A stretch of 39,798 bases of DNA from Flavobacterium sp. (GCF_023151265.1 NZ_JAKLJH010000004.1:1-39798), one strand, 5' to 3'; numbered from the stretch's first letter, positions 24,742 to 33,440 are shown. Notes: generated by a model not told the origin, from the sequence alone. Numbers and translations are program-made.

Positions 24742-25731
24742 TTACACTAAGTTATTCGCAACCAAATATTCCGCAATTTGAATTGTATTTGTTGCTGCTC
24801 CTTTTCTTAAGTTATCGGCTACAATCCACATGTTAATTGTGTTTGGTTGGCTTTCATCTCTTCTAATTCTACCTACAAAAACATCATCTTTTCCTTGTGC
24901 GTAAATCGGCATTGGATAAGTAAACGTATCTAAATTATCTTGAACCGTTACGCCAGGTGTGTTGTGTAAAATTTCACGTACTTCGTTCACATCAAAATCA
25001 TTCTCAAACTGAATGTTTACCGCTTCACTATGTCCGCCAACCACTGGAATACGAATTGCAGTTGCTGTAACCGCAATAGTTTTGTCATTTAAGATTTTTT
25101 GTGTTTCACGTACTAATTTCATTTCTTCTTTGGTGTAACCGTTTTCTTCGAAACTATCACATTGTGGAATCGCATTTCTATGAATTGGATATTTATACGC
25201 CATTTCATCTTGAATTCCAGCGTATTCATTTTCTAATTGACGTACGGCTTTCACTCCAGTTCCTGTAATGGATTGGTAAGTTGAAACTACAATACGTTTG
25301 ATATCATATTTAGCATGTAAAGGTGCTAAAGCCATTACCATTTGAATCGTAGAACAGTTTGGATTTGCAATAATTTTGTCTTCTTTAGTTAAAACCGATG
25401 CATTGATTTCTGGAACGACTAATTTCTTAGTAGCATCCATACGCCAAGCGGAAGAATTATCGATTACAGTTGTTCCAACAGCAGCAAATTTTGGAGCCCA
25501 TTCTAAAGAAGTTTCTCCACCTGCCGAAAACAAAGCAATCTCAGGTTTCATATCTACAGCGGTTTGTAAACCTACTACTTTGTAGGTGTTGCCTTTCCAT
25601 TCGATTTCTTTCCCAACTGATTTTTCAGAAGCAACTGGAATTAACTCCGTTACAGGAAAATTACGTTCTGCTAATACTTGAAGCATTATTTCGCCTACCA
25701 TACCGGTAGCGCCAACTACGGCTACTCTCAT
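24742..25731 (-). CDS. asd: Aspartate-semialdehyde dehydrogenase
   Basis: Asd reduces aspartyl phosphate to aspartate semialdehyde, the branch point to lysine, diaminopimelate, threonine and methionine. The 329-residue product starts MRVAVVGATGMVG with the NADP-binding loop. It has the catalytic Cys126 in NPNCSTIQ, the substrate-binding Arg in IRIPVVGGHSEAV, and the His in the same stretch as general base. Length is normal. The gene has its own promoter and stands alone. Confidence 0.96.
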   Translation of the reverse strand: MRVAVVGATGMVGEIMLQVLAERNFPVTELIPVASEKSVGKEIEWKGNTYKVVGLQTAVDMKPEIALFSAGGETSLEWAPKFAAVGTTVIDNSSAWRMDATKKLVVPEINASVLTKEDKIIANPNCSTIQMVMALAPLHAKYDIKRIVVSTYQSITGTGVKAVRQLENEYAGIQDEMAYKYPIHRNAIPQCDSFEENGYTKEEMKLVRETQKILNDKTIAVTATAIRIPVVGGHSEAVNIQFENDFDVNEVREILHNTPGVTVQDNLDTFTYPMPIYAQGKDDVFVGRIRRDESQPNTINMWIVADNLRKGAATNTIQIAEYLVANNLV

Positions 25732-25752
25732 TGTGTGTGTTATTTAATGATG

Positions 25753-25785
25753 CAAAAATATAGAATATTCAAACGACTTAGCAAA
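25753..25785 (-). promoter_or_regulatory. Promoter of asd
   Basis: On the minus strand TTTG (25785-25782), a 21-base spacer and TATTTTTG (25760-25753) fit the consensus, giving a leader of about 15-20 bases before the asd ATG at 25731. Confidence 0.6.
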
Positions 25786-25837
25786 TATTGATGAAATTAT
25801 AACAAAAGTTTTGATTTGTAACGGGATTTTAAAAATT

Positions 25838-26062
25838 TTACATGTTGAGGTAAAATGTAAAAATACAGAGAAACATGAATAGCAAAGCAATAAAATATTT
25901 ATGAAACCAACTTAGCCATATAGCTATTAGAACGAGAACAAATCCTTCAAAATAATATTCACTAATTGAGTTTCTTAAAACTACTGAGAATATAAAATTA
26001 AAGGTTATTAATAGTCTAACAATCCATTTGGTGATGATTGAATCGTTGATTTTTTGATACAT
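25838..26062 (-). CDS. Hypothetical small membrane protein
   Basis: A 74-residue protein, MYQKINDSIITKWIVRLLI at the start, with about three short hydrophobic stretches and aromatic-rich helices (IWLSWFHKYFIALLFMFLC). I recognise no family. The ORF is AT-rich and may be strain-specific. It is 67 bases downstream of another small ORF on the same strand. Confidence 0.5.
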   Translation of the reverse strand: MYQKINDSIITKWIVRLLITFNFIFSVVLRNSISEYYFEGFVLVLIAIWLSWFHKYFIALLFMFLCIFTFYLNM

Positions 26063-26129
26063 TTTTAATTTTTAATTGAAAGTTACTACTAAATTTGAAA
26101 TATTACCTGCAACAAATTATTGGTGATCT

Positions 26130-26405
26130 TTAATAAATTAAGCCATCATCTAATTCAACGGCATCAAAAAACAAATCTTCGGCACTTATTTTAGTATCTT
26201 TCCACTCAGAGTTATTCATTAGATTTGCGATTTCTGAATTTTCAAACCCTAATTTATCCAATACTTTAATTGTAATAGAGTATGCTAACTCTTGTTTGTT
26301 ATTGTTCATTTCTTTATGAAGTGAATTAACAATATCGAATCCTGTAAAATTTTGTGATTTTAGTCTTTTTGCAATGTTATAATATTTTAATACTCTTTCT
26401 TGCAT
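26130..26405 (-). CDS. Hypothetical small acidic protein
   Basis: A 91-residue soluble protein that starts MQERVLKYYNIAKRLKSQNF. It is probably all-helical, with the middle rich in Asn/Lys and an acidic C-terminus (SAEDLFFDAVELDDGLIY). No signal peptide and no motif that I recognise. It could be a small regulatory or immunity-type protein, but there is no toxin partner nearby except the unidentified 74-residue membrane ORF. Confidence 0.6.
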   Translation of the reverse strand: MQERVLKYYNIAKRLKSQNFTGFDIVNSLHKEMNNNKQELAYSITIKVLDKLGFENSEIANLMNNSEWKDTKISAEDLFFDAVELDDGLIY

Positions 26406-26521
26406 ATAAGTTAGAATTAAAAGGTTTTATAATCTTTATTAATTATCAATGCTTTACTAAATTTACTTTCCGAAAAAGTGGAATTGCATTCAATGTTTAT
26501 AACAAATCTAATCAATTTCTA

Positions 26522-26547
26522 AAAAAATACCCCGACGAATCGGGGTT
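26522..26547 (-). terminator. Intrinsic terminator after mscL
   Basis: On the minus strand ACCCCGA TTCG TCGGGGT followed by ATTTTTTT, 30 bases past the mscL stop. The stem is GC-rich, unusual for this AT-rich DNA, and has a UUCG-type loop. Confidence 0.9.
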
Positions 26548-26577
26548 TAATTAGAATATATAGTATAGCGGTATCGA

Positions 26578-26955
26578 CTATTTTTTTAATAAATCTCTAA
26601 TTTCAGCTAACAATTGCTCTTGTGTTGGTCCTGCTGGAGCCGCTGGAGCTGGTTCTTCTTTTTTCTTCATGCTGTTGATTCCTTTTATCATGATAAAAAT
26701 AACAAAAGCAATAACTAAGAAACTGATTACAGCTGCTAAAAATTTACCGTATAAAATGCCGCCATCGGTTTTTAATCCGGCTAAATCTTCTACTTGAGCT
26801 GCTTTTAATGCTGGGTTTAATAAAGCCGGAGTTATTACATCGGAAACCAAAGAGTTCACAATCGCTCCAAATGAAGCTCCAATAATTACTCCAACAGCTA
26901 AATCCATAGCGTTGCCTTTTGCAATAAAATCTTTAAATTCTGAAATCATTCCCAT
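26578..26955 (-). CDS. mscL: Large-conductance mechanosensitive channel
   Basis: MscL opens under extreme membrane tension and releases solutes at osmotic downshock. The 125-residue product begins with the amphipathic helix MGMISEFKDFIAKGN. The pore helix TM1 follows (AMDLAVGVIIGASFGAIVNSLVSDVI), then a periplasmic loop and TM2 (FLAAVISFLVIAFVIFIMI). The C-terminal bundle comes after a Pro/Ala linker (PAPAAPAGP), ending LLAEIRDLLKK. All parts and the length fit. It has its own terminator. Confidence 0.97.
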   Translation of the reverse strand: MGMISEFKDFIAKGNAMDLAVGVIIGASFGAIVNSLVSDVITPALLNPALKAAQVEDLAGLKTDGGILYGKFLAAVISFLVIAFVIFIMIKGINSMKKKEEPAPAAPAGPTQEQLLAEIRDLLKK

Positions 26956-27022
26956 AGGTTTTAAATTTTAAGAGTTAGTTTTTGTTTTAGTATAACGAAT
27001 ATACAAAATTTAAAACAAAATG

Positions 27023-29467
27023 TTAATTTTTGAAGAAAATTCGCTTCACGCGTTGCGAAATCCCAGTCAGAATTTCATATGGAATCGTTCCAATTACGCT
27101 TGCCATCTCCGTTACTTTCGGGTTTTTACCAAACACAATCACTTCATCGCCTGCTTTACAGGAAATATTAGAAACATCCACCATCATCATGTCCATACAA
27201 ATCGAACCTAAAATGGTAGCTTTTTGGTTGTTGATGGTAACAAAACCTTTTTCATTGCCCCAAGCTCTTCGAATGCCATCCGCATAACCAATCGGAATCG
27301 TAGCGACTTTCATTTTTTGAGTTACTCGAAATCTTCGGCTGTAACCAATGCTTTCTTCGGCTGAAACTTCTCTGATTTGGGAAATAATGGTTTTTAATGT
27401 GCTCACATTTTCCAACACTTTTAATTCCTGTTCCGAATTTCCAATGCCATACAAACCAATACCTAATCGCACCATTTCCATCTGTTTTTCGGTATAATTG
27501 AAAATTCCAGACGTGTTTAAAATATGACGAATTGGTTTTGAAGGTAGTACTTTTTCTAATTCGGAATGCATCGCATCAAAACGTTGAAATTGTAATTTCG
27601 TGAAATCGTCTAGTTGCAAGTCGTCACTCGCAGCTAAATGCGAAAACACACTTTTCACCTTAACAAAATTGTTGTTTTTTAGTAAAGAACACAATTCGGA
27701 AATCAAATGTGGTTCAAATCCTAATCGATGCATTCCGGTATCCAACTTAATATGAATTGGATAATGGGAAATATTTTGGTGTTGGGCAATCTTTAAAAAT
27801 GCCTGTAAACCTGTAATCGAATAAATTTCGGGTTCTAAATTATAGGCAATCATGGCTCTAAAACTACTGTTTTCTGGATTTAAAACCATAATTGGAGTCG
27901 TAATTCCGGCTTTTCGCAATTCGATGCCTTCATCGGCAAACGCTACTCCTAAATAATCGACTTTATGATGTTCGAGTAATTTAGCTATTTCGTAACCGCC
28001 ATTTCCGTAACCAAAAGCTTTTACCATCACCATAATTTTGGTTTCAGGTTTTAATTTGGATTTGTAGAAATTTAGGTTGTGACTAATTGCATCGAGATTG
28101 ATTTCTAAAATGGTTTCGTGATTTTTCTCTTCCAATAAAACCACAATTTCATGGAAGTTAAAACCACGCGCGCCTTTCACAAGAATGGTTTCGTTTTGAA
28201 ACGATTGCGTATTAAATTGCTGTAAAAATTCTTGCGTAGTGGCAAACGAAATCACATTCGGTAAATCGTTCAATTGTTTTCCGATGGTTTCGCCAATGGT
28301 AATAATGCGTTCGATTTTATTTTTCGAAAGCAATTGTTTTACCTGATTGTAAAGCGTTTCCGCAGCAATGCCACTCGTGAAAATATCAGATAAAATAATC
28401 GTTTTTTTATCGTGTAATTTTTGTTGTTCTAAGAAATCCAACGCAATTTTCAACGATTGATAATCTACCGAATAACTATCGTCGATGACCAAGCAATTGT
28501 TGATCCCTTTTTTAGCTTGAAGTCTTAATTCTATTGGATATAATTCGGAAACTCGATTTTGGATAAACGCAATTTCTTCGCCTAAAAACAGCATGAAATT
28601 CACGCAAGTAATTACATTTTCAATCGAATTTTCGTCTGAAAACGGAATATTTACACTAAAAGTGTTGGTTGCGTTTTTGAAGTTTAATTCTGTTTTACCA
28701 TTTTCAATTTTCTTCGAAACGAAAAGATTCGCGCTATCATCCGAAAAACTCCAAGTGTATTTTTGACTGTTTTCTGGAAGTAAAACTTCAATTTCAGAAT
28801 TCTTTTCCAAGAAAATATCGGAACAATTTTCAAAAAGTTTGATTTTCTCTTTGATTTTGGCTTCGCGATTTGCAAAACCTTCATCATGAACCGAACCAAT
28901 ATTCGTTAAAATGCCATATTTCGGTTGAATGATGTGTTCCAAATTCGACATTTCATTGGGTAACGAAATTCCAGCTTCAAAAATTCCCAAATCATAATTC
29001 CCTTCAATCGCTAAAATTGATAACGGAACTCCGACTTGCGAATTATAACTTTTCGGATTTCGAACAATCAAATGATTTGGACTTAATAAGAAATTCAACC
29101 ATTCTTTTACGATGGTTTTCCCGTTACTTCCGGTAATTCCCACAAATGGGAAATCGAATTGTTTTCGATAGCCAATCGCGGTTTTTTGCAACGCTTTCAA
29201 CGAATTTTCAACGATAATGAAATTCGCTTTTTCGTATACATGTTCTGGAATATATTCGACTACAAAATAGCGAACGCCTTTTGCAATCAACTCTTCCAAA
29301 TACAAATGTGCATCGTGATTTTGTCCTTTGATAGCAAAAAACAAAGTGTTATTTCCATTTTGTAACGAACGGCTGTCAATCGAAATATGACTTGCGGTAA
29401 ACTCAGTCGAATTTCCATGAAAAACGCCTTTACAAAACGAAATAATATGAGTTAAGTTGAGGTTCAA
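27023..29467 (-). CDS. Bifunctional UDP-MurNAc-tripeptide:D-Ala-D-Ala ligase / alanine racemase
   Basis: An 814-residue fusion known from Bacteroidota. The N-terminal half (about 1-450) is MurF: the N-terminal domain has DSRSLQNGNNTLFFAIKGQN, the P-loop is GITGSNGKTIVKEW, and NIGSVHDEGF follows. It adds D-Ala-D-Ala to the peptidoglycan precursor. The second half (about 455-814) is alanine racemase, with the PLP lysine near 481 in MVMVKAFGYGNGGYE, the tyrosine in IGYSRRFRV and GSICMDMMMVD. Making D-alanine and joining the dipeptide in one protein is chemically related work; Ddl acts between them. Translation starts at TTG 29467, one base after the tdk stop, so the two are coupled. Confidence 0.95.
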   Translation of the reverse strand: MNLNLTHIISFCKGVFHGNSTEFTASHISIDSRSLQNGNNTLFFAIKGQNHDAHLYLEELIAKGVRYFVVEYIPEHVYEKANFIIVENSLKALQKTAIGYRKQFDFPFVGITGSNGKTIVKEWLNFLLSPNHLIVRNPKSYNSQVGVPLSILAIEGNYDLGIFEAGISLPNEMSNLEHIIQPKYGILTNIGSVHDEGFANREAKIKEKIKLFENCSDIFLEKNSEIEVLLPENSQKYTWSFSDDSANLFVSKKIENGKTELNFKNATNTFSVNIPFSDENSIENVITCVNFMLFLGEEIAFIQNRVSELYPIELRLQAKKGINNCLVIDDSYSVDYQSLKIALDFLEQQKLHDKKTIILSDIFTSGIAAETLYNQVKQLLSKNKIERIITIGETIGKQLNDLPNVISFATTQEFLQQFNTQSFQNETILVKGARGFNFHEIVVLLEEKNHETILEINLDAISHNLNFYKSKLKPETKIMVMVKAFGYGNGGYEIAKLLEHHKVDYLGVAFADEGIELRKAGITTPIMVLNPENSSFRAMIAYNLEPEIYSITGLQAFLKIAQHQNISHYPIHIKLDTGMHRLGFEPHLISELCSLLKNNNFVKVKSVFSHLAASDDLQLDDFTKLQFQRFDAMHSELEKVLPSKPIRHILNTSGIFNYTEKQMEMVRLGIGLYGIGNSEQELKVLENVSTLKTIISQIREVSAEESIGYSRRFRVTQKMKVATIPIGYADGIRRAWGNEKGFVTINNQKATILGSICMDMMMVDVSNISCKAGDEVIVFGKNPKVTEMASVIGTIPYEILTGISQRVKRIFFKN

Positions 29468-29468
29468 T

Positions 29469-30101
29469 TTATTGATTATCGTCTTTTTGCTTGTTTACAA
29501 TTTCAACATCTTTCACTTCCATGTTTTCTCGTATAGCTTTAAAATAAGCAGCACGACTTAATGGTTCGTATTCTTCGGTTTCACCAAGCATTACCAGTCT
29601 TTTATCATCTGATTTTCTAAAACTATAATGGGCTAAATTTCCGGTACGCGTACAAACCGCGTGAACTTTAGTAACATATTCGGCTGTAGCCATTAGCGCC
29701 GGCATCGGTCCGAACGGATTTCCTTTAAAATCCATATCCAATCCAGCCACAATAACTCGAATTCCCGAATTAGCTAAGTCATTACAAACGGCAACAATTT
29801 CCTCGTCGAAAAATTGCGCTTCGTCAATACCCACGACATCACAACCTTGCGCTAAAATTCGAATATTTTCAGCAACAGGAACAGGAGTAGAACGAATTTC
29901 ATTGCGATTGTGCGAAACCACCATTTCGTCGTCATATCTTGTATCGACAGCCGGTTTGAAGATTTCTACTTTTTGTTTAGCAAACTGAGCACGTTTTAAG
30001 CGGCGAATTAATTCTTCGGTTTTACCCGAAAACATGGAGCCACAAATTACTTCAATCCAGCCAAATTGTTCTTGTTGATTTACGGTATTTTCGAGAAACA
30101 T
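29469..30101 (-). CDS. tdk: Thymidine kinase, type II, without zinc site
   Basis: Tdk phosphorylates thymidine for the dTTP salvage pathway. The 210-residue product has the P-loop GSMFSGKTEE at residues 21-30, the Glu in GIDEAQFFDEE and GLDMDFKGNPFGPMP. The zinc ligands of the lid are gone: the first pair is VCTRTG (one Cys, then Thr), and the second pair is replaced by PLSRAAY instead of Cys and His. It is the first gene of a tdk-murF/alr unit. Confidence 0.95.
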   Translation of the reverse strand: MFLENTVNQQEQFGWIEVICGSMFSGKTEELIRRLKRAQFAKQKVEIFKPAVDTRYDDEMVVSHNRNEIRSTPVPVAENIRILAQGCDVVGIDEAQFFDEEIVAVCNDLANSGIRVIVAGLDMDFKGNPFGPMPALMATAEYVTKVHAVCTRTGNLAHYSFRKSDDKRLVMLGETEEYEPLSRAAYFKAIRENMEVKDVEIVNKQKDDNQ

Positions 30102-30136
30102 TTTGTATCTTTCGTACGTTAAAAATTATTTTCTGT

Positions 30137-30144
30137 TACATTTG
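30137..30144 (+). promoter_or_regulatory. Candidate -7 element for the Glu-rich protein
   Basis: TACATTTG matches TAnnTTTG, 58 bases before the ATG at 30203. The nearest upstream TTG is too far away for a full match. Confidence 0.35.
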
Positions 30145-30202
30145 TAATCAAAACAAAATTATTAAAAAAGTATCGATATATTCAATTCCATCCAATAAAG
30201 TT

Positions 30203-31183
30203 ATGAAGAAAAGAGTAAGCGCTGAATTAATCAGTATTGCCCACAGAATTTTAAAGTTGAAAAACCATTCAGAAACGGTTCAATTGCAGCAAGAAGCTAA
30301 AAATTTGTATGATCAATTAACGATTTTACGCTTTTATGAAGAGAATTTCGAATTGGTAAAAAACGAAATTTCAGAAGAAGTTTTGGAAGCAAAATTAGAA
30401 GGAAAGCAAGCCGATGTTTTTGAACAACCAATTGCGGTTGTGGAAGAAATTTCGCCTGAAAAGGAAGTTGAGGTTAATTCCGAAGTTTCAGAACCTATTG
30501 AAGAAGAAAAAGTGGACGAAACTCCAATGGAAGAAGAGAAAATTGTGGTGGCGGAGTTAATTATAGATGATGAAGACGAAGAGGAAGAAGTATTGATTAC
30601 TTCAATGGAAGAAAAACCAATTGAAGAGGAAATTATCGAAGAAGAATCAGTTGCCGCTTCCGAAGTTTCGGAACCAAAAGCAGAAGAACCAGCGAAACAA
30701 ATTTCGTTTGAAGATTTATTGGTGCACGATTACCAAGAATTGGATTTTGTGAAGGTTGAAGATGTTCCAGCTGAGGTGGCTAATGTTGTGGAAGCTACTT
30801 TTGAAGCGCCAACTCCTATTGTAGAAGAAGTTATTGCAGAAGTTCAACCAGAACCTGTTGTAGAAACTCCAAAAGTATTAGAGGAAGAAGTCAAAGCAAC
30901 TTTTGAAAAAGTAAGCCAAGAACCAAGAATCAGTTCGTTAAATGATAGACTAAACAAAGCCATTACTTTCGGTTTGAACGATAGAATCGGATTTGAAAAG
31001 AAATTATTTGGTGGTAGTTCAGATGATTTTAACCGTGTGGTTTCGCAATTGAATACGTTTGATAGTTTTGAAGAAGCAAAAGCTTTCGTAGATGATTTCG
31101 TAAAACCGGATTATAACAATTGGGAAGGTGCTGAAGAATTCGAAACGCGTTTTATGGAAATTGTAGAGAAGAAGTTTAGTTAA
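30203..31183 (+). CDS. Glutamate-rich protein of unknown function
   Basis: A 326-residue protein in three parts. Residues 1-75 are a basic, helical domain (KKRVSAELISIAHRILKLKN) with coiled-coil character. Residues about 80-235 form a low-complexity acidic linker with many EE and VEE words (IIDDEDEEEEVLI). Residues 240-326 are a conserved-looking globular end with ISSLNDRLNKAITFGLNDRIGFEKKLFGG and DWEGAEEFETRF-type helices. No signal peptide or membrane helix, so cytoplasmic. The two ordered ends on a long acidic tether suggest an adaptor, but no function is known to me. It diverges from tdk. Confidence 0.85.
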   Translation: MKKRVSAELISIAHRILKLKNHSETVQLQQEAKNLYDQLTILRFYEENFELVKNEISEEVLEAKLEGKQADVFEQPIAVVEEISPEKEVEVNSEVSEPIEEEKVDETPMEEEKIVVAELIIDDEDEEEEVLITSMEEKPIEEEIIEEESVAASEVSEPKAEEPAKQISFEDLLVHDYQELDFVKVEDVPAEVANVVEATFEAPTPIVEEVIAEVQPEPVVETPKVLEEEVKATFEKVSQEPRISSLNDRLNKAITFGLNDRIGFEKKLFGGSSDDFNRVVSQLNTFDSFEEAKAFVDDFVKPDYNNWEGAEEFETRFMEIVEKKFS

Positions 31184-31429
31184 TTTTTAGTCGCAGTCAC
31201 AGTTTTCAGTCGCAGATTCCTTTTGGTGAATTTGTGCTAATTTGTGAAATTCGAGTTTTAACACAGAGATTCACCGAGTTTTTTTGTTTTAGAGAGATAC
31301 ACAGAGCGTTTTAGTTTTTACATTCTTATATGAACTTTTCATTTACTGTATTCGCTAAAAAACTTACATGACTTATATGTTTAAAAATCCATGCTAATTC
31401 GTGAAATTCGTGTTTATAAATAGTTTTAA
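31184..31429. repeat. Gene-free 246-bp spacer made of word-like repeats
   Basis: The longest gene-free stretch of the window. AGTCGCAG occurs at 31189-31196 and 31208-31215. GCTAATTTGTGAAATTCGAGTTT-like words occur at 31236-31258 and 31393-31415 (21 of 23 identical). ACACAGAGAT and GATACACAGAG lie between. There is no long ORF and no RNA I can name. Confidence 0.7.
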
Positions 31430-32107
31430 ATGAGTAAATTATATATCGTTCCAACGCCGATTGGCAATTTAGAAGACATGACTTTTCGTGCGATTAAAGT
31501 GCTGAAAGAAGTCGATTTAATTTTAGCAGAAGACACGCGTACCAGCGGAAAATTGCTAAAACACTTTGAAATTGCTACGCACATGCACAGCCACCACATG
31601 CACAACGAACACAAAACCGTTGAAAATTTGGTGAAGCGCTTACAAGCGGGCGAAACCATTGCTTTAATCAGCGATGCGGGAACTCCAGCGATTTCTGACC
31701 CAGGATTTTTGCTTACGCGCGCTTGTGTGGAAAATGGAATTGCTGTGGAATGTTTGCCAGGAGCAACTGCTTTTGTGCCGGCTTTAGTGAATAGCGGTTT
31801 GCCAAATGATAAATTCGTTTTCGAAGGATTTTTACCCGATAAAAAAGGAAGACAAACCCGATTTTTAGCGTTACAAGAAGAATATCGTACGATGATTTTC
31901 TACGTATCGCCACACAAATTAAATAAAACCTTAGCCGAATTTGTACAATATTTTGGAGTTGATAGACCCGTTTCTGTTTCTCGAGAATTATCCAAGTTAC
32001 ACGAGGAAACTGTAAGAGGAACTGCTGAAGAAGTCTTAAAACACTTTGAAGCAAAACCAGCGAAAGGGGAGATTGTTGTGGTTGTGGGTGGGAAGAGTTT
32101 GAAGTAA
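31430..32107 (+). CDS. rsmI: 16S rRNA (cytidine-1402-2'-O)-methyltransferase
   Basis: RsmI methylates the ribose of C1402 in the decoding centre from S-adenosylmethionine. The 225-residue tetrapyrrole-methylase fold protein has YIVPTPIGNLEDMTFRA at the start, EDTRTSGKLLKHFEI, SDAGTPAISDPGFLL, and CLPGATAFVPALVNSGLP. GFLPDKKGRQTR comes last of the motifs. It is shorter than the 286-residue E. coli enzyme because the C-terminal extension is missing, which is usual in this phylum. The SGNH gene begins six bases after its stop. Confidence 0.95.
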   Translation: MSKLYIVPTPIGNLEDMTFRAIKVLKEVDLILAEDTRTSGKLLKHFEIATHMHSHHMHNEHKTVENLVKRLQAGETIALISDAGTPAISDPGFLLTRACVENGIAVECLPGATAFVPALVNSGLPNDKFVFEGFLPDKKGRQTRFLALQEEYRTMIFYVSPHKLNKTLAEFVQYFGVDRPVSVSRELSKLHEETVRGTAEEVLKHFEAKPAKGEIVVVVGGKSLK

Positions 32108-32113
32108 GTTAAT

Positions 32114-32980
32114 ATGAAAGGAATTTTAGCAATATTATTTATTGTTTTTTATAGTTGTAAATCAAAACCTGTTGAACAGGTTGAAAAAGTAAATGTATTA
32201 TTTATTGGTAATAGTTTGACTTACTATCATGATATGCCAAAGATGGTAGAAGAAATGTTAAACGAGAAGGTCCTAAATTATAATGTTGAACAAGCGGCTT
32301 TTCCAGGTATGACATTAAATAGTCATCTCAATAACATTATTTACAAAAGAGAAGGTGATAATATTTTCACAATACGTAAAAGTGAGTTCGAGATAACTGA
32401 AACAGAAAAAATAATTTCTTCTCGAAGTTGGGATTTGATTATTATTCAGGAAGCGCCTGATATGTTACTTTCAAAAGAGTTAGTTAATGAATTGGTTCAG
32501 TCAGATATTGAAAAAATAAGATTATTAAATCCTAATAAAAATTGTAAATATATATTTTTCAATACTTGGATTCCAAAAGTTGCAAGTTATCCAATTAAGA
32601 GTATTTGTTTGCCCAAGTCTGATTTTGATTCGGTAAAGTTTCCTGTTAATAAGTTAAATCCTGATGAAAAGTTTTGTTCAGAAGAAGTTTTAAATGAAAA
32701 AGAACATCTCAGAATTTTGAATGAAGCGTTAAATCAAATAAATTTAAAACAAAAGATGATAATTTCTAATCATCCAAATATTCATTTTAACACTAGAAAT
32801 AAATATCTAGAAATTCAGTTGTATGATGATGATTATCATCCTTCAAAAACAGGTTCATTTTTAAATGCTTGTATTTTTTATAAAATAATTGCAGATAAAA
32901 GTCCAACGAGATTGAATTTTAATGCTAGTTTAGATGAAAAAACAGCATCTCTGTTAAAGAGAATCGCAAATAGTAATTAA
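32114..32980 (+). CDS. SGNH/GDSL-like lipoprotein hydrolase
   Basis: A 288-residue lipoprotein: MKGILAILFIVFYSCK has a lipobox-like FYSC with Cys15. Block I is VLFIGNSLTYYHDMP, with GNSL in place of GDSL and nucleophile S34. Block V is DDDYHPSKTG, with D239 and H242 as the rest of the triad. SGNH enzymes are esterases or acetylhydrolases on polysaccharide or lipid; the substrate here is unknown. The gene is more AT-rich than its neighbours rsmI and the OsmC gene and appears inserted between them. Confidence 0.8.
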   Translation: MKGILAILFIVFYSCKSKPVEQVEKVNVLFIGNSLTYYHDMPKMVEEMLNEKVLNYNVEQAAFPGMTLNSHLNNIIYKREGDNIFTIRKSEFEITETEKIISSRSWDLIIIQEAPDMLLSKELVNELVQSDIEKIRLLNPNKNCKYIFFNTWIPKVASYPIKSICLPKSDFDSVKFPVNKLNPDEKFCSEEVLNEKEHLRILNEALNQINLKQKMIISNHPNIHFNTRNKYLEIQLYDDDYHPSKTGSFLNACIFYKIIADKSPTRLNFNASLDEKTASLLKRIANSN

Positions 32981-33010
32981 TTAAATCAATTTGTTCTTAG
33001 CAAGAAAACT

Positions 33011-33436
33011 ATGGAAACACACAACATAACTACCACATGGAAAGGTAACATGCAATTTGAGTCCACTAACCCAAGTGGCGATGTCATTTCAATTGATGCT
33101 GGTCCAGAAAACGGAGGCGAAGGAAAAGGCTTGCGTCCAAAAGCGTTGATGTTATCGGCTTTAGCGGGTTGCACAGGTTTAGACGTCGCTTCGTTAATGG
33201 AAAAAATGAAGTTAGAAGTAGCCGATTTCAAAATTGAAACTTCGGGTGAATTAACGGAAGAACATCCTAAAACGTATCACAAAGTAAAAGTGGATTACCA
33301 TTTTTATGGCAATAATTTAGACGAGAAAAAGCTAGAAAAAGCCGTTAATTTATCCGTAGAAAAATATTGTGGCGTGATGGAAATGTTTCGTCAATTTGCA
33401 AAAGTTGAGGTAACGATTTTTTATCATAAAGAGTAA
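33011..33436 (+). CDS. OsmC-family protein
   Basis: A 141-residue OsmC/Ohr-fold protein. The two redox cysteines are C54 in LAGCTGLDVASLMEKM and C120 in VEKYCGVMEMF, matching the family that reduces organic hydroperoxides with dithiol help. The early glycine-rich GPENGGEGKGLRPKALML is the substrate loop. Small OsmC members of this type are also annotated only as hypothetical. It starts 30 bases after the SGNH stop and ends at a strong palindrome. Confidence 0.9.
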   Translation: METHNITTTWKGNMQFESTNPSGDVISIDAGPENGGEGKGLRPKALMLSALAGCTGLDVASLMEKMKLEVADFKIETSGELTEEHPKTYHKVKVDYHFYGNNLDEKKLEKAVNLSVEKYCGVMEMFRQFAKVEVTIFYHKE

Positions 33437-33440
33437 AATT

